54,074 bases of DNA from JBNKVT01 sp050299335 (GTDB taxonomy: Bacteria > Pseudomonadota > Alphaproteobacteria > Rhodobacterales > Rhodobacteraceae). The position numbers were made by a program, and so were the translations under genes. The DNA lies in the NCBI GenBank assembly GCA_050299335.1, contig JBNKVT010000013.1, positions 1 to 54,074 on the forward strand. The letters are read 5' to 3'. The notes under the pieces were generated by a model. That model was not told the DNA's origin. It did no database searches and worked only from the letters and a program-made list of their open reading frames with translations. Shown here piece by piece: positions 1 to 8,310 of this stretch (position 1 is its first letter; the number at the start of each line of letters is the position of its first letter).

Positions 1-157
1 GGGTGGGCGCTGTCCGGGCTTCTCTGCGGACCACTTTATGGCGCAGTCGCTTCCAAGCGGGCCGCTCTCAGCATGTGTCAGCAACGCGCCCGCCCCTCGG
101 ATGGGTCGGGCTTGGCCCGGTGCTGGTCGCACCGTGCGGGGGGCGAGCGGCGTCCCG

Positions 158-180
158 GAAACGCTCCAATGGAGCGTTTC
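158..180. repeat. Palindrome GAAACGCTCCA-A-TGGAGCGTTTC
   Basis: Perfect 11-bp inverted repeat around one central base. Its pattern, AAACGNTCCA-N-TGGANCGTTT, occurs again three times beside the tRNA-fMet genes at the far end of the window (53467, 53567 and 53644), so it belongs to a dispersed palindrome family. Confidence 0.8.
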
Positions 181-324
181 AGCCGCGAGCGGGCGGAGCC
201 CTGGTGAGCGGGGAGGGATGGGGACGGCGGGGCTATGGATTTGGGGCGGGATTGGCGGTTGGCTCGAATGGGGAAACCGAACCTCAGGCGGGTTTCCCGT
301 GACAGGCGGACCCAAATGCGCTTG

Positions 325-350
325 CCCTCTCCCCCCGGGGAGAGGGTTTT
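325..350 (+). terminator. Intrinsic terminator-like hairpin
   Basis: A 10-bp stem, CCCTCTCCCC/GGGGAGAGGG, with a CC centre is followed by TTTT on the plus strand. It would end a plus-strand transcript entering from the left. Because the DUF6473 gene ends convergently at 412, it could also be a generic intergenic palindrome. The short T-run keeps confidence moderate. Confidence 0.5.
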
Positions 351-411
351 CCTGGGGAGGCCTTATGGCGAGAGGTAAGAGCTCCGGGCCCGACGGGGTC
401 TGAACGGTCTT

Positions 412-1299
412 TCAGAAACCCAGCAATTCCAGAGTCCTGCGCAACGCCACCCGGTGCGGCGCCCGCTTGTGCAGCATCGAGCGAATGCTGGGATAGAGCC
501 TCTCGGCGAGATCGAGATGCATCTCGCCGCCGGGATATTGCAGGGCTTTGTCCCGTTCGCCTTCACCGAAGATCCGGTCGCTGCCATCGGGCATCCTGCA
601 GTCAGGCGAGGCGACGTATTCGACGAATTCGTCGGCATGACCTTGCAGATCCTCCAGCATCACCCGGTCGACCATCTGCGGACCCATGCCGGTGAAAACC
701 GCGTCGAACCGCGCCTCTTCGGGCGTCTTGTCGGAGATCCAAACCAGCAGGCAGGGAGCGTCGATGGCGCCGATCAACTCGCGCATCCGGGCCACCCAGG
801 CGCGGCGCAACTCGATTCGCACCACCTTGAAATTGGCCGAATTGACCTCATGCAGCCGCACCAGCATCTGCCGGACCGAGCGGAAGGAGGCAAAATCGAC
901 ATCCGGGTAGAGCGATTGCAGCGTTTCGGAGACCGCCTTCAGCTTGTGATTGGCCCGGTGCATGACCGAATAGAGCCGGTTCGATACCGCATAGCCATGG
1001 GGCACCGAAATCACGCAGAGCTTTGCCCGCGAACAGATATCCAGCAAGACCGGATCGTGCAGGTAGAAATTTGGTCCCGCATCATCCAGTCCGAAATTCG
1101 CCGTCGCCAATGGCAATTCATCGGCGAGGATCTCGGGATACGGGCGCTGGACAAAGCGCCCGAAGGTCTCGCCCCCGCCGAGCATGGCAATATAGGAATG
1201 GCCGAGTTCGGGTTTGGGACCGCGGAAAAACTGTTTGGAGTGACCGAAGCGATATTCAGCGTAATTCACCCCGAAATCGCCATGCGCAATGACACTCAT
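412..1299 (-). CDS. DUF6473 family protein
   Basis: A 295-residue protein that resembles the DUF6473 family common in Rhodobacterales. The family signature is visible near the N terminus: YRFGHSKQFFRGP (about residues 12-24), then LGGGETFGRF and a run ending in LHDPVLLDIC. The middle part (RRAWVARMRELI) also fits. No biochemical function is established to my knowledge. A longer reading frame starts at 1335, but the ATG at 1299 has GGGGAGA about 8 bases upstream and gives the usual family N terminus. No signal peptide or membrane helix is evident. The gene stands alone, divergent from the hydroxyacyl-CoA dehydrogenase gene. Confidence 0.8.
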   Translation of the reverse strand: MSVIAHGDFGVNYAEYRFGHSKQFFRGPKPELGHSYIAMLGGGETFGRFVQRPYPEILADELPLATANFGLDDAGPNFYLHDPVLLDICSRAKLCVISVPHGYAVSNRLYSVMHRANHKLKAVSETLQSLYPDVDFASFRSVRQMLVRLHEVNSANFKVVRIELRRAWVARMRELIGAIDAPCLLVWISDKTPEEARFDAVFTGMGPQMVDRVMLEDLQGHADEFVEYVASPDCRMPDGSDRIFGEGERDKALQYPGGEMHLDLAERLYPSIRSMLHKRAPHRVALRRTLELLGF

Positions 1300-1452
1300 A
1301 CCAAATTCTCCCCATGTCAAATCCCGAAACGCCACCCCTAAGTGCGTTCTATCGAAGCAGTGTTTCCAAACCGCTAACGGCCTGAAATATCTGTTGCCCC
1401 GCGTTGGGGGCTCCGCCTATTGTCGCACTGCACAATAAACGGGACCGGGATC

Positions 1453-2328
1453 ATGGAGATCAAAAGCGTCGGGATTGTCGGAGCGGGCCAGATGGGCATC
1501 GGTATTGCTCATGTATTCGCGCTGGCGGGCTATGTGGTGAAGCTCAATGACAGCGCCTCTGACGCGATGGCGCGGGCCATGCCGCAGATCGCTGCCAATC
1601 TCGACCGCCAGATCGCCCGCAGCCTGATCTCGGAGGCGGACAAGGCGGCGGCGCTGGCGCGGATCGAGACCGTCGCCGATCTTGCCGCCCTCGGTCCCTC
1701 GGACCTGATCATCGAGGCCGCCACCGAGAAGGAAGAGATCAAGCATGCGATCTTCCGCGAGTTGCTCGACCATCTGGCCGATCACACGATCCTGACCTCG
1801 AACACCTCGTCGATCTCGATCACGCGGCTGGCCTCGGGCACCGACCGGCCGGAACGCTTCATGGGATTCCATTTCATGAACCCGGTGCCGGTGATGCAAC
1901 TGGTGGAGCTGATCCGCGGCATCGCCACCTCGGACGAGACCTATGAAGCCCTGGTCACGGTGGTCGAGCGGCTCGGCAAGACCTCGGCCTCGGCGGAGGA
2001 TTTCCCGGCCTTCATCGTCAACCGTATCCTGATGCCGATGATCAACGAGGCGGTCTATGCGCTCTACGAGGGCGTCGGCACGGTGACCTCGATCGACACC
2101 TCGATGAAACTCGGTGCCAACCATCCGCTTGGGCCGCTGGAGCTGGCGGATTTCATCGGGCTGGACACCTGCCTTGCCATCATGAACGTCCTCCACGAAG
2201 GGCTCGCCGACACGAAGTACCGGCCCTGTCCGCTGCTGACAAAGTATGTTGAGGCGGGGTGGCTGGGACGGAAGACCAAGCGGGGGTTCTACGACTACAG
2301 GGGCGACGAGCCGGTGCCGACGCGGTAG
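1453..2328 (+). CDS. 3-hydroxyacyl-CoA (3-hydroxybutyryl-CoA) dehydrogenase family protein
   Basis: NAD(P)-dependent oxidation of a 3-hydroxyacyl-CoA to the 3-oxoacyl-CoA. The N-terminal Rossmann fold shows GAGQMG at residues 10-15. The substrate region has SNTSS (116-120) and the catalytic His140 in GFHFMNPVPVMQLVE, paired with a Glu in the same block. The C-terminal dimerisation domain carries FIVNRILMPMINEA and ends in GRKTKRGFYDY. The length of 291 fits the single-function PaaH/Hbd class. An upstream in-frame ATG at 1420 would add residues with no counterpart in the family, so I take 1453. FadB2 or butyryl-CoA pathway roles cannot be separated from sequence. The next gene is a sugar mutarotase, so there is no operon clue. 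Confidence 0.85.
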   Translation: MEIKSVGIVGAGQMGIGIAHVFALAGYVVKLNDSASDAMARAMPQIAANLDRQIARSLISEADKAAALARIETVADLAALGPSDLIIEAATEKEEIKHAIFRELLDHLADHTILTSNTSSISITRLASGTDRPERFMGFHFMNPVPVMQLVELIRGIATSDETYEALVTVVERLGKTSASAEDFPAFIVNRILMPMINEAVYALYEGVGTVTSIDTSMKLGANHPLGPLELADFIGLDTCLAIMNVLHEGLADTKYRPCPLLTKYVEAGWLGRKTKRGFYDYRGDEPVPTR

Positions 2329-2374
2329 GTTTGCACGCCTCTGAGGCGCGGGGAGTGGACGAACGGAGACGTCG

Positions 2375-2704
2375 ATGCAGCGAATGGGACATGTCATCGG
2401 GATCGATCCGGCAAGCATCGCGGAATACAAGCGCCTGCATGCCGAGGTCTGGGACGGGGTTCTGGCGCGCCTGAGGGCATCGAACATCACCAATTATTCC
2501 ATTTACCTTCGCGAACCCGAGAACCTGATGTTCAGCTACTGGGAATATGTCGGCGACGATTTCGAAGCCGACAGTCAGTCCATCGCGAACGATCCACTCA
2601 CCCGGAAATGGTGGTCGGTCTGCGGGCCCCTGCAGCGTCCGCTGGACACCCGGGCGGACGGAGAGTGGTGGGCGCCGATGGAAGAGGTCTTCCACCTTGA
2701 CTGA
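2375..2704 (+). CDS. rhaM: L-rhamnose mutarotase family protein
   Basis: A 109-residue protein of the RhaM (DUF718) family, which interconverts the alpha and beta anomers of L-rhamnose or related 6-deoxysugars. Tyr18 and His22 (EYKRLHAEVW) match the catalytic pair of E. coli RhaM at the same numbers. The paired tryptophans are at 79-80 (LTRKWW), and the family ending EVFHLD is present. It begins 46 bases after the dehydrogenase gene on the same strand, so the two may share a transcript. No rhamnose kinase, isomerase or transporter is in the window, so the real substrate could be another sugar such as L-fucose. Confidence 0.8.
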   Translation: MQRMGHVIGIDPASIAEYKRLHAEVWDGVLARLRASNITNYSIYLREPENLMFSYWEYVGDDFEADSQSIANDPLTRKWWSVCGPLQRPLDTRADGEWWAPMEEVFHLD

Positions 2705-3263
2705 CGCGGTGCGCTGTTGAGCCCCCGGTTTCAGAACCGAAATCTTGCGAAAACCTGGTGCGCCGTTCTGCATTGTTTCCGATTTGTACGTCAGCACCTC
2801 TTGCCTTGTTTCAGGCTTCCCTCTGACTCCCCAGGGGACGCGGGAAAAACCGGTTTCTGCCCCGACGCAGAGTCCGCCTCGCGTATGTTGTGAGGTTGAG
2901 GGAGAGGGGCCTTGTGCGATTCCACCATGGACTGACGATCTCAGGTTGACGCGAAAGAACGAATTTGAGCGTGTCGCGACCAAACGATTGGTGAATTCGG
3001 CCAGGTCCGCGAGGAAACGTGTGTGGAGCAAAGGCGTCTCAAAGGCGGGAGAGACTGCAATTGGGCGCGACATGCGCCAGGAGCGATATCAAAGATCCGT
3101 ACCTGGTTTCTGAGGAACTGCCCCGATGTTCGTCGCACCTGGTTCCCGGCATTTCCGCGCGTCGCACCGCCCGAACCCGCTTTCGCCGGCGCATGGTCAA
3201 CGAATAATCCTTCGATCCGCCGCGTTCCCTTTCCGAACACCATCTGACACAGGGACTGAACCG
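2705..3263. other. 559-bp intergenic region, nothing recognised
   Basis: The region lies between rhaM and the first yceI gene on the same strand. Short reading frames cross it on both strands, but none has a ribosome binding site, conserved motif or coherent codon use. I found no strong hairpin with a T-run. It may hold the yceI promoter or the decayed remains of a gene. Confidence 0.4.
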
Positions 3264-3836
3264 ATGCTCAAGACACTGCTTGTCGTCCTTCTGCTGACGC
3301 CCGGAATAGCACAGGCCAAGCCCTGGTTCATCGACTCCACCGAGACACGCATCCAGGTCGAGGTCGGCTATCTGGGCAATTCGTCGTTAAAGATCGACTT
3401 TCCCTCCTTTGCCGGCCGGATCGATTTCGATGATCGTCACCCGCAGAACACCGACGCCCTGATCAAGGTCGGGACGCGTGATCTGCAGACCGGGATCGGG
3501 TTCATGAACACATTGGTCCGGAGTAAGGACTATCTCAATACGAGGCAGTATCCCGATATCACCTTCCGGCTCGACAGGTTGGTGCAGACCTCGAAAAGCA
3601 CCGCGGATATCTTCGGCCAGATCACACTTCTCGGTGTAACCAGGCCGGTGACCTTCAAGGCCAGTGTCTTCCGCTACGGTCCCTCCGAGCGCAAGCAAGG
3701 CATGAGTGAGGCCGGGTTCAACCTGACGACCGAGATCGACCGGACCGAGTTCGGCTCCACCGCCGGCGCACCCGAGGTGGCAACGAAACTTCCCGTCCGG
3801 ATCCGGTTGCTTCTGACCTCCGAAGAAATGCCATAA
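3264..3836 (+). CDS. YceI family periplasmic protein (copy 1)
   Basis: A 190-residue YceI-family protein, a lipocalin-like barrel that binds isoprenoid-type lipids in characterised homologs. Residues 1-18 form a signal peptide ending AQA before KPWFID, so the mature protein is periplasmic. Family motifs are IDFDDRHPQNTDALIKV, LNTRQYPDITFRL and TEIDRTEFGS near the C terminus. The ATG at 3264, with AGGGA upstream, is the only start that puts the signal peptide at the N terminus. It is the less conserved of two tandem YceI genes and is followed by cytochrome b561. The known E. coli pairing is yceI-yceJ, where yceJ encodes a b561. Confidence 0.85.
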   Translation: MLKTLLVVLLLTPGIAQAKPWFIDSTETRIQVEVGYLGNSSLKIDFPSFAGRIDFDDRHPQNTDALIKVGTRDLQTGIGFMNTLVRSKDYLNTRQYPDITFRLDRLVQTSKSTADIFGQITLLGVTRPVTFKASVFRYGPSERKQGMSEAGFNLTTEIDRTEFGSTAGAPEVATKLPVRIRLLLTSEEMP

Positions 3837-3962
3837 ACAGAAACAAAAACACAGAAAACAGCACAATGTATCCATTTCAGGAACAAATAGTTGTGCCGTT
3901 TCGGGGCTGACTTATGCGACGAACCTGCCATATCTCGCTGCATCGCAACATGGAGAAAGACA

Positions 3963-4547
3963 ATGTTCACCAGACTGTTACTGACCACCGCCCTCGTCAC
4001 CGCCCCTCTGGCGGCCTCGGCCGAGCCCTGGAATCTCGACAGAGGTCATGCCTCGATCACCTTCACGGTCTCACATTTCGGATTTTCGGACGTTCCGGGC
4101 CAGTTCCGCGCCTTCGATGCCGAGATCGATTTCGACCCCAAGAATATCGGTGCTACCCAGGCCAGCTTCACCATTGACGCTGCCAGCTTCGACACCAATC
4201 TCGCCGCCCGCGACGAGCATGTGCTGAGCCCGGATTTCCTCGACGTGGCGGAATATCCGACCATCACCTTCGTCTCCACCGGGGTCGAGCAGACCGGCGA
4301 GACCACCGCGACCATTACCGGTGATCTGACCATCAAGAACGTCACCAACGAGATCACTTTCGAGGCCGTCCTCAACAAGCTCGACGCCTCGCCCTTTGAT
4401 CCCAGCCTGCAGATCGCCGGTTTCACCATCACCGGCGAAATCGACCGCACCGAGTTTGGCGTCGACACCTATGCCCCGGCTATCGGCGCGGTGCTGCCGG
4501 TGACGATCAATCTCGAACTCAGCCCCGCCAACGCGGATAATTCGTGA
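3963..4547 (+). CDS. YceI family periplasmic protein (copy 2)
   Basis: A 194-residue YceI protein with a clean signal peptide (residues 1-20, ending ASA before EPWNLD). The canonical family pattern is complete: HASITFTVSHFGFSDVPGQF at the N terminus, then FDTNLAARDEHVLSPDFLDV, YPTITF and EIDRTEFGVDTY. GGAGAAAG lies just upstream of the ATG. It follows copy 1 after a 126-base spacer that is clearly richer in A and T than the flanking genes. Its stop codon lies within the ribosome binding region of the cytochrome b561 gene, so the two are almost certainly co-transcribed. Confidence 0.9.
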   Translation: MFTRLLLTTALVTAPLAASAEPWNLDRGHASITFTVSHFGFSDVPGQFRAFDAEIDFDPKNIGATQASFTIDAASFDTNLAARDEHVLSPDFLDVAEYPTITFVSTGVEQTGETTATITGDLTIKNVTNEITFEAVLNKLDASPFDPSLQIAGFTITGEIDRTEFGVDTYAPAIGAVLPVTINLELSPANADNS

Positions 4548-4558
4548 AGGAGCCGATC

Positions 4559-5140
4559 ATGGCCGTCAAGGACACCACCACCAGCTGGGGCTGGCCCGCC
4601 CGCCTCATCCACTGGGTCATGGCGGCCATGATCCTCGGGCTTCTGGGGCTCGGCTTTTGGGTCTCGGATTTCGAGACCGACATCGCCAGGCAGATCCAGC
4701 TGACCTTCCTGCACAAGAGCTTCGGCTTCACGGTCTTCGTGCTGGCGGTGCTCCGGGTGGTCTGGCGGCTTTTCAACCGCGCGACCCCGGAATTGCCCGC
4801 CGGCATGCCCGCCTGGCAGAGGCTCAGCGCCAACCTGACCCACAAGCTCTTGTATGTGCTGATCTTCGCGCTGCCACTGACCGGCTGGCTGATGGCTTCG
4901 TCTTCGCCCCTCAATGACGAGGGGGCCTATCCGGTGCGTCTTCCGAACCTCGTTTTCGGTCTCTTCGAGATGCCCGACCCCTATCCGGTGGGATCCAAGG
5001 CGGCGACGGAGTTCTTCCACACGCTTCATCTCGGCCTGGCGCTGCTGCTCTGCGCCATCCTCATCGCTCATGTCGGCGCGGCGCTGAAACACCATTTCCT
5101 CGACCGCGACGACATCCTCAGGCGCATGACCCTCGGATAA
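4559..5140 (+). CDS. Cytochrome b561 (CybB/YceJ type)
   Basis: A 193-residue four-helix membrane cytochrome that carries b-type heme and transfers electrons between quinol and other carriers at the inner membrane. The conserved histidines are visible: H18 (RLIHW), H52 (FLHKSFG), H95 (THKLLYV), H154/H157 (FFHTLHLGL) and H171 (IAHVGAALKHHF). A GTG at 4544 overlaps the previous stop, but the ATG at 4559 has GAAGGAG at ideal spacing. With two YceI proteins upstream it forms a yceI-yceI-cybB unit; a shared role in quinone or isoprenoid handling is inference from this repeated neighbourhood. Confidence 0.88.
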   Translation: MAVKDTTTSWGWPARLIHWVMAAMILGLLGLGFWVSDFETDIARQIQLTFLHKSFGFTVFVLAVLRVVWRLFNRATPELPAGMPAWQRLSANLTHKLLYVLIFALPLTGWLMASSSPLNDEGAYPVRLPNLVFGLFEMPDPYPVGSKAATEFFHTLHLGLALLLCAILIAHVGAALKHHFLDRDDILRRMTLG

Positions 5141-5285
5141 CGCTACGCGCAACCGTGGCCGCCATGGCCACCCGGCAAGGCCACTTACACGCTTCGGGAT
5201 GTCAGGCCTGAAACCCGCGACCCCGGGGCTTCTCCTTGCCGGGATCGCCGGTTATACAAGGCGGCGATTGCCGAAAGCCCTGCCG

Positions 5286-6239
5286 ATGACGTCCCTCCCG
5301 CCGATCACCCTCCACCTCGCTGCCCCCCGTGGCTTTTGCGCCGGGGTCGATCGCGCCATCAAGATCGTCGAGATGGCCCTGCAGAAATGGGGGCCGCCGG
5401 TCTATGTCCGCCACGAGATCGTCCATAACAAATACGTCGTCGACGCCCTGCGAGAACAGGGTGCGGTCTTTGTCGAGGATCTCGACGACTGCCCCGCCGA
5501 CCGGCCCGTCATCTTCTCCGCCCATGGTGTGCCCAAGGCCGTTCCAGCCGAGGCCGAACGGCGCGAGATGCTCTTTGTGGATGCCACCTGTCCGCTTGTG
5601 TCGAAGGTCCATATCGAGGCCGAGCGTCACCACGCGAACGGTCTTCAGATGGTGATGATCGGCCATGCCGGCCATCCCGAGACCATCGGCACCATGGGCC
5701 AGCTTCCCGGGGGCGAGGTCCTGCTGGTCGAAACCGTCGCGGACGTCGCCCGCATCGCCCCCCGCGACCCGGAAAAACTCGCCTTCATCACCCAGACGAC
5801 CCTGTCGATCGACGACACTGCCGATATCGTCGCGGCGCTGAAGGCGCGGTTTCCCGCCATCGTCGGCCCCCACAAAGAAGACATCTGCTACGCCACCACC
5901 AACCGCCAGCAGGCGGTCAAGCGGATGGCCGCCGGCATCGATGCGCTTCTGGTGATCGGCGCACCGAATTCCTCCAATTCCCAGCGCCTCGTCGAAGTGG
6001 GCCGCCAGGCCGGGTGCGCCTATTCCCAGCTTGTCCAGCGCGCCGCCGATATCGACTGGCGGGCGCTGGAGGGGGCGACCGCCGTCGGCATCACAGCCGG
6101 GGCCTCGGCGCCAGAGATTCTGGTCAACGAAGTGCTCGACGCCTTCCGCGCCCGCTACGCCGTCACCCTGCAGGAGGTCGAAACCGCCCGTGAGGATGTC
6201 GAATTCAAGGTGCCGCGCGTCCTCCGCCAGGTCTCGTGA
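5286..6239 (+). CDS. ispH: 4-hydroxy-3-methylbut-2-enyl diphosphate reductase IspH
   Basis: Last enzyme of the MEP isoprenoid pathway: reduction of HMBPP to IPP and DMAPP by a [4Fe-4S] enzyme in the cytoplasm. The three cluster cysteines are C18 (RGFCAGVDRA), C102 (DATCPLVSKVH) and C201 (DICYATTNRQ). Active-site histidines sit in VRHEIVHNK (H43), SAHGVP (H80) and GHAGHPET (H130, E132). The C-terminal NSSNSQRLVE and TAGASAPE motifs are intact, and the length of 317 is normal. The reading frame extends upstream to 5199, but the ATG at 5286 starts the conserved region. The stop overlaps the methyltransferase gene that follows. Confidence 0.95.
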   Translation: MTSLPPITLHLAAPRGFCAGVDRAIKIVEMALQKWGPPVYVRHEIVHNKYVVDALREQGAVFVEDLDDCPADRPVIFSAHGVPKAVPAEAERREMLFVDATCPLVSKVHIEAERHHANGLQMVMIGHAGHPETIGTMGQLPGGEVLLVETVADVARIAPRDPEKLAFITQTTLSIDDTADIVAALKARFPAIVGPHKEDICYATTNRQQAVKRMAAGIDALLVIGAPNSSNSQRLVEVGRQAGCAYSQLVQRAADIDWRALEGATAVGITAGASAPEILVNEVLDAFRARYAVTLQEVETAREDVEFKVPRVLRQVS

Positions 6240-6244
6240 TCCCG

Positions 6245-6841
6245 ATGCCCGACCGCCAGACCCTGGAAGCCTACCGACGCCGCGCCGGCGATTATGCCGA
6301 TCGTTTTGCCACCGATGCCGCCGATCCGGGTCTGGATGCCTTTATGGCCGCCTTGCCCCTGCCGGCCCATGTCCTCGATTTCGGTTGCGGCCCCGGTCAT
6401 GCGGCGGCGCAGATGCGCGACGCGGGGCACGCGGTCGATGCGCTGGATGCTTCCCCCGAGATGGCCGCCGAAGCGCGCAGTCGCTTCGGCCTCAAGGTCC
6501 GGGTCGCCGATTTCGACGTGCCGCTCGCCGCGGCCGCCTATGACGGTGTCTGGGCCAATTTCTCGCTGCTTCATGCCCCGAAGGCAGACTTTCCTCGCCA
6601 TCTTGCCGCGCTGCACAAGGCGCTGAAATCCGGCGGAATTCTGCATCTTGGCATGAAACTTGGCACCGGCGAGACCCGCGACCGGTTTGGACGGTTCTAT
6701 GCCTGGTACCGCCGCGAGGAACTGACCGGCCTGCTCGAGGCAGCCGGGTTCGAAACGGTGGATGAAACCGAAGGGCACGGGGCCGGGCTGGAAGGCACCG
6801 TATCGCCGATGATCCTGATTCTGGTACGGCGTCAGCCGTAG
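6245..6841 (+). CDS. Class I SAM-dependent methyltransferase
   Basis: A 198-residue methyltransferase of the Methyltransf_11/25 type. Motif I is VLDFGCGPG (residues 43-51), followed by an acidic motif in VDALDASPEM and the post-motif VWANFSLLHAPKADF. The substrate is not predictable. It is translationally linked to ispH: a GTG at 6236 overlaps the ispH stop, and the ATG at 6245 is only five bases beyond it. Either could be the start; I list the ATG because it gives the usual MPDR-type N terminus. The gene ends 18 bases from the convergent ftsB gene. Confidence 0.8.
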   Translation: MPDRQTLEAYRRRAGDYADRFATDAADPGLDAFMAALPLPAHVLDFGCGPGHAAAQMRDAGHAVDALDASPEMAAEARSRFGLKVRVADFDVPLAAAAYDGVWANFSLLHAPKADFPRHLAALHKALKSGGILHLGMKLGTGETRDRFGRFYAWYRREELTGLLEAAGFETVDETEGHGAGLEGTVSPMILILVRRQP

Positions 6842-6859
6842 ACCCAAAGCGCGGCGGGG

Positions 6860-7165
6860 TCAGCGGATCACGACTTCGTCGCCGCGCGCCATGCCGAGGA
6901 CCTTGCGGGCCTGTTCGTCGAGGAGGTCGAGATCGAGGAAGTCGGTCGAGAGGCGGCGGGTCTTGTTTTCGATGATCGCGCGTTCGATCTGCAATTCGGC
7001 CAGTTCGCGTTCGAGGGTCTGGGTCTGCGCCTCGACCTGGATCAGGCGGAAGAGCCCGTATTTGCCCTGGATGGCCGCGTAGGAAAAATAGCACATCAAC
7101 GCGATCACGAGGATCGCGAAGATGATGCCATAGTACCGGCCTTGAGGGGGGGCCGTGTCGACCAT
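6860..7165 (-). CDS. ftsB: Septum formation initiator FtsB/DivIC family protein
   Basis: A 101-residue bitopic division protein. A transmembrane helix spans about residues 12-31 (IIFAILVIALMCYFSYAA), followed by a coiled coil with leucine and glutamate periodicity (about 40-75) and a short C-terminal tail ending in GDEVVIR. This is the FtsB layout: FtsB binds FtsL and FtsQ and helps activate the septal synthase FtsWI. The length and the hydrophobic-then-coiled order fit, although sequence conservation in this family is low. It sits alone, between a convergent methyltransferase gene and the aldolase gene. The 166-base upstream gap contains nested inverted repeats (GCCTCTG...CAGAGGC around GGGGC...GCCCC). 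Confidence 0.82.
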   Translation of the reverse strand: MVDTAPPQGRYYGIIFAILVIALMCYFSYAAIQGKYGLFRLIQVEAQTQTLERELAELQIERAIIENKTRRLSTDFLDLDLLDEQARKVLGMARGDEVVIR

Positions 7166-7331
7166 GTTTCCAGCCTGTAAGTCTGCCTCTGGGTGCGGGG
7201 CTCTGACGGCCCCGTCATGCGAGACACTATGGCAGAGGCGATTCGTTTTGTGAATCCCTTTCGAATCAGGTCATTGCGGGCCGGAGTTCACCTGTGGCAG
7301 CGGAGTCACCCACTACCATATATTGTAGTTG

Positions 7332-8261
7332 TCAGGCCTTACCGCGGTAGATATCGACCAGCCGGCCCAGCATCTCGAGCGCGTCTTTCCGCTCACGCTG
7401 GAAGGAATTCCGCCCGATGATCGACCCGTTGCCACCGCCGTCGCGGATGGCGCGGGCGTCGTCATAGACGCTGTCTGCCCCCTTGGCCGCCCCGCCCGAG
7501 AAGACCACGATGCGGCGGCCGTTGAACGACGATTTCATCACGTCGGCGACGCGGGCGGCCATGGTCGAGATGTCGATCTTCTGGGTCTGATAGACCTTCT
7601 TGGCCTCCGGCAACGACAAATGGTCGGTGGGCAGTTTCACCTTGATGATATGAGCCCCCAGCAGGGCCGCGATCTGGGCGGCATAAGCGGCGATATCGAC
7701 CGCCGTCTCGCCATCCTTGTCCAGCGCCTCGCCGCGCGGATAGGACCAGATGACGGTGGCGATGCCCTTCGCGGCGGCCTCTTCGCGCATGGCGGCGATG
7801 TCGGAGAACATGTCCAAAGCGGCCGACGACCCCGGATAGATCGTGAAGCCGATGGCCGAACAGCCCAGCCGCAGCGCGTCATCGACCGAGGCGGTGATCG
7901 CCTGGGTCTTGGGGGCTTCGGACGGGATCAGCGAATTGGCGGAGTTGACCTTGAGGATGGTGGGGATTTGCCCGGCGAAGGTATCGGCCCCGGCCTCGAT
8001 CATGCCCAGGGGGGCGGCATAGGCGTTGAGACCGGCATCGATGGCCAGCTGGTAGTGGTAATGCGGATCATAGCCCGCCGGATTGGGGGCGAAGCTGCGG
8101 GCGGGCCCATGCTCGAACCCCTGATCGACGGGCAGGATGATCATCTTGCCAGTGCCGCCGAGCTTGCCGGTCATCAGCATCCGGCAGAGATTGCCCTTCA
8201 CGCCGGGATTGTCGGCTTCGTAATTGGACAGGATTTGTCGAACGCTGCGGGTGGCTTTCAT
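7332..8261 (-). CDS. Class I fructose-bisphosphate aldolase (DhnA/FbaB type)
   Basis: Reversible cleavage of fructose-1,6-bisphosphate to dihydroxyacetone phosphate and glyceraldehyde-3-phosphate. The 309-residue protein is of the archaeal-type class I family rather than the metal-dependent class II. Visible features are LPVDQGFEHGP (43-53), SYPRG (173-177), the Schiff-base lysine region AHIIKVKLPTDH (K207/K209), FSGGAAKGAD and the phosphate-binding GRNSFQR. It is the last gene of a minus-strand run: transketolase, a small membrane peptide, phosphoglycerate kinase, aldolase. The 49-base gap to pgk suggests co-transcription. No glyceraldehyde-3-phosphate dehydrogenase gene lies in the cluster. 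Confidence 0.9.
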   Translation of the reverse strand: MKATRSVRQILSNYEADNPGVKGNLCRMLMTGKLGGTGKMIILPVDQGFEHGPARSFAPNPAGYDPHYHYQLAIDAGLNAYAAPLGMIEAGADTFAGQIPTILKVNSANSLIPSEAPKTQAITASVDDALRLGCSAIGFTIYPGSSAALDMFSDIAAMREEAAAKGIATVIWSYPRGEALDKDGETAVDIAAYAAQIAALLGAHIIKVKLPTDHLSLPEAKKVYQTQKIDISTMAARVADVMKSSFNGRRIVVFSGGAAKGADSVYDDARAIRDGGGNGSIIGRNSFQRERKDALEMLGRLVDIYRGKA

Positions 8262-8310
8262 GTGTCGTCTCCTTCTGGGGCCATTGTCGGGAGGGGTGGT
8301 TAGGGGGGGG

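Larger units (their letters stand above)
1..411. other. Intergenic edge region without a supported gene
   Basis: I see no convincing gene in this GC-rich stretch at the window edge. The reading frames that cross it have no ribosome binding site or recognisable motif. It does hold a perfect palindrome and an intrinsic-terminator-like hairpin, listed separately. The left part could be the tail of a gene that starts outside the window. Confidence 0.5.

Noticed and set aside
454..1341. Plus-strand 295-residue frame opposite the DUF6473 gene
   Set aside because: No recognisable motif, while the minus-strand frame matches a known family with a good ribosome binding site.
2705..3263. Possible small genes on either strand between rhaM and the first yceI
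   Set aside because: Several 60-120 codon frames overlap each other, but none has a ribosome binding site, motif or consistent codon bias.
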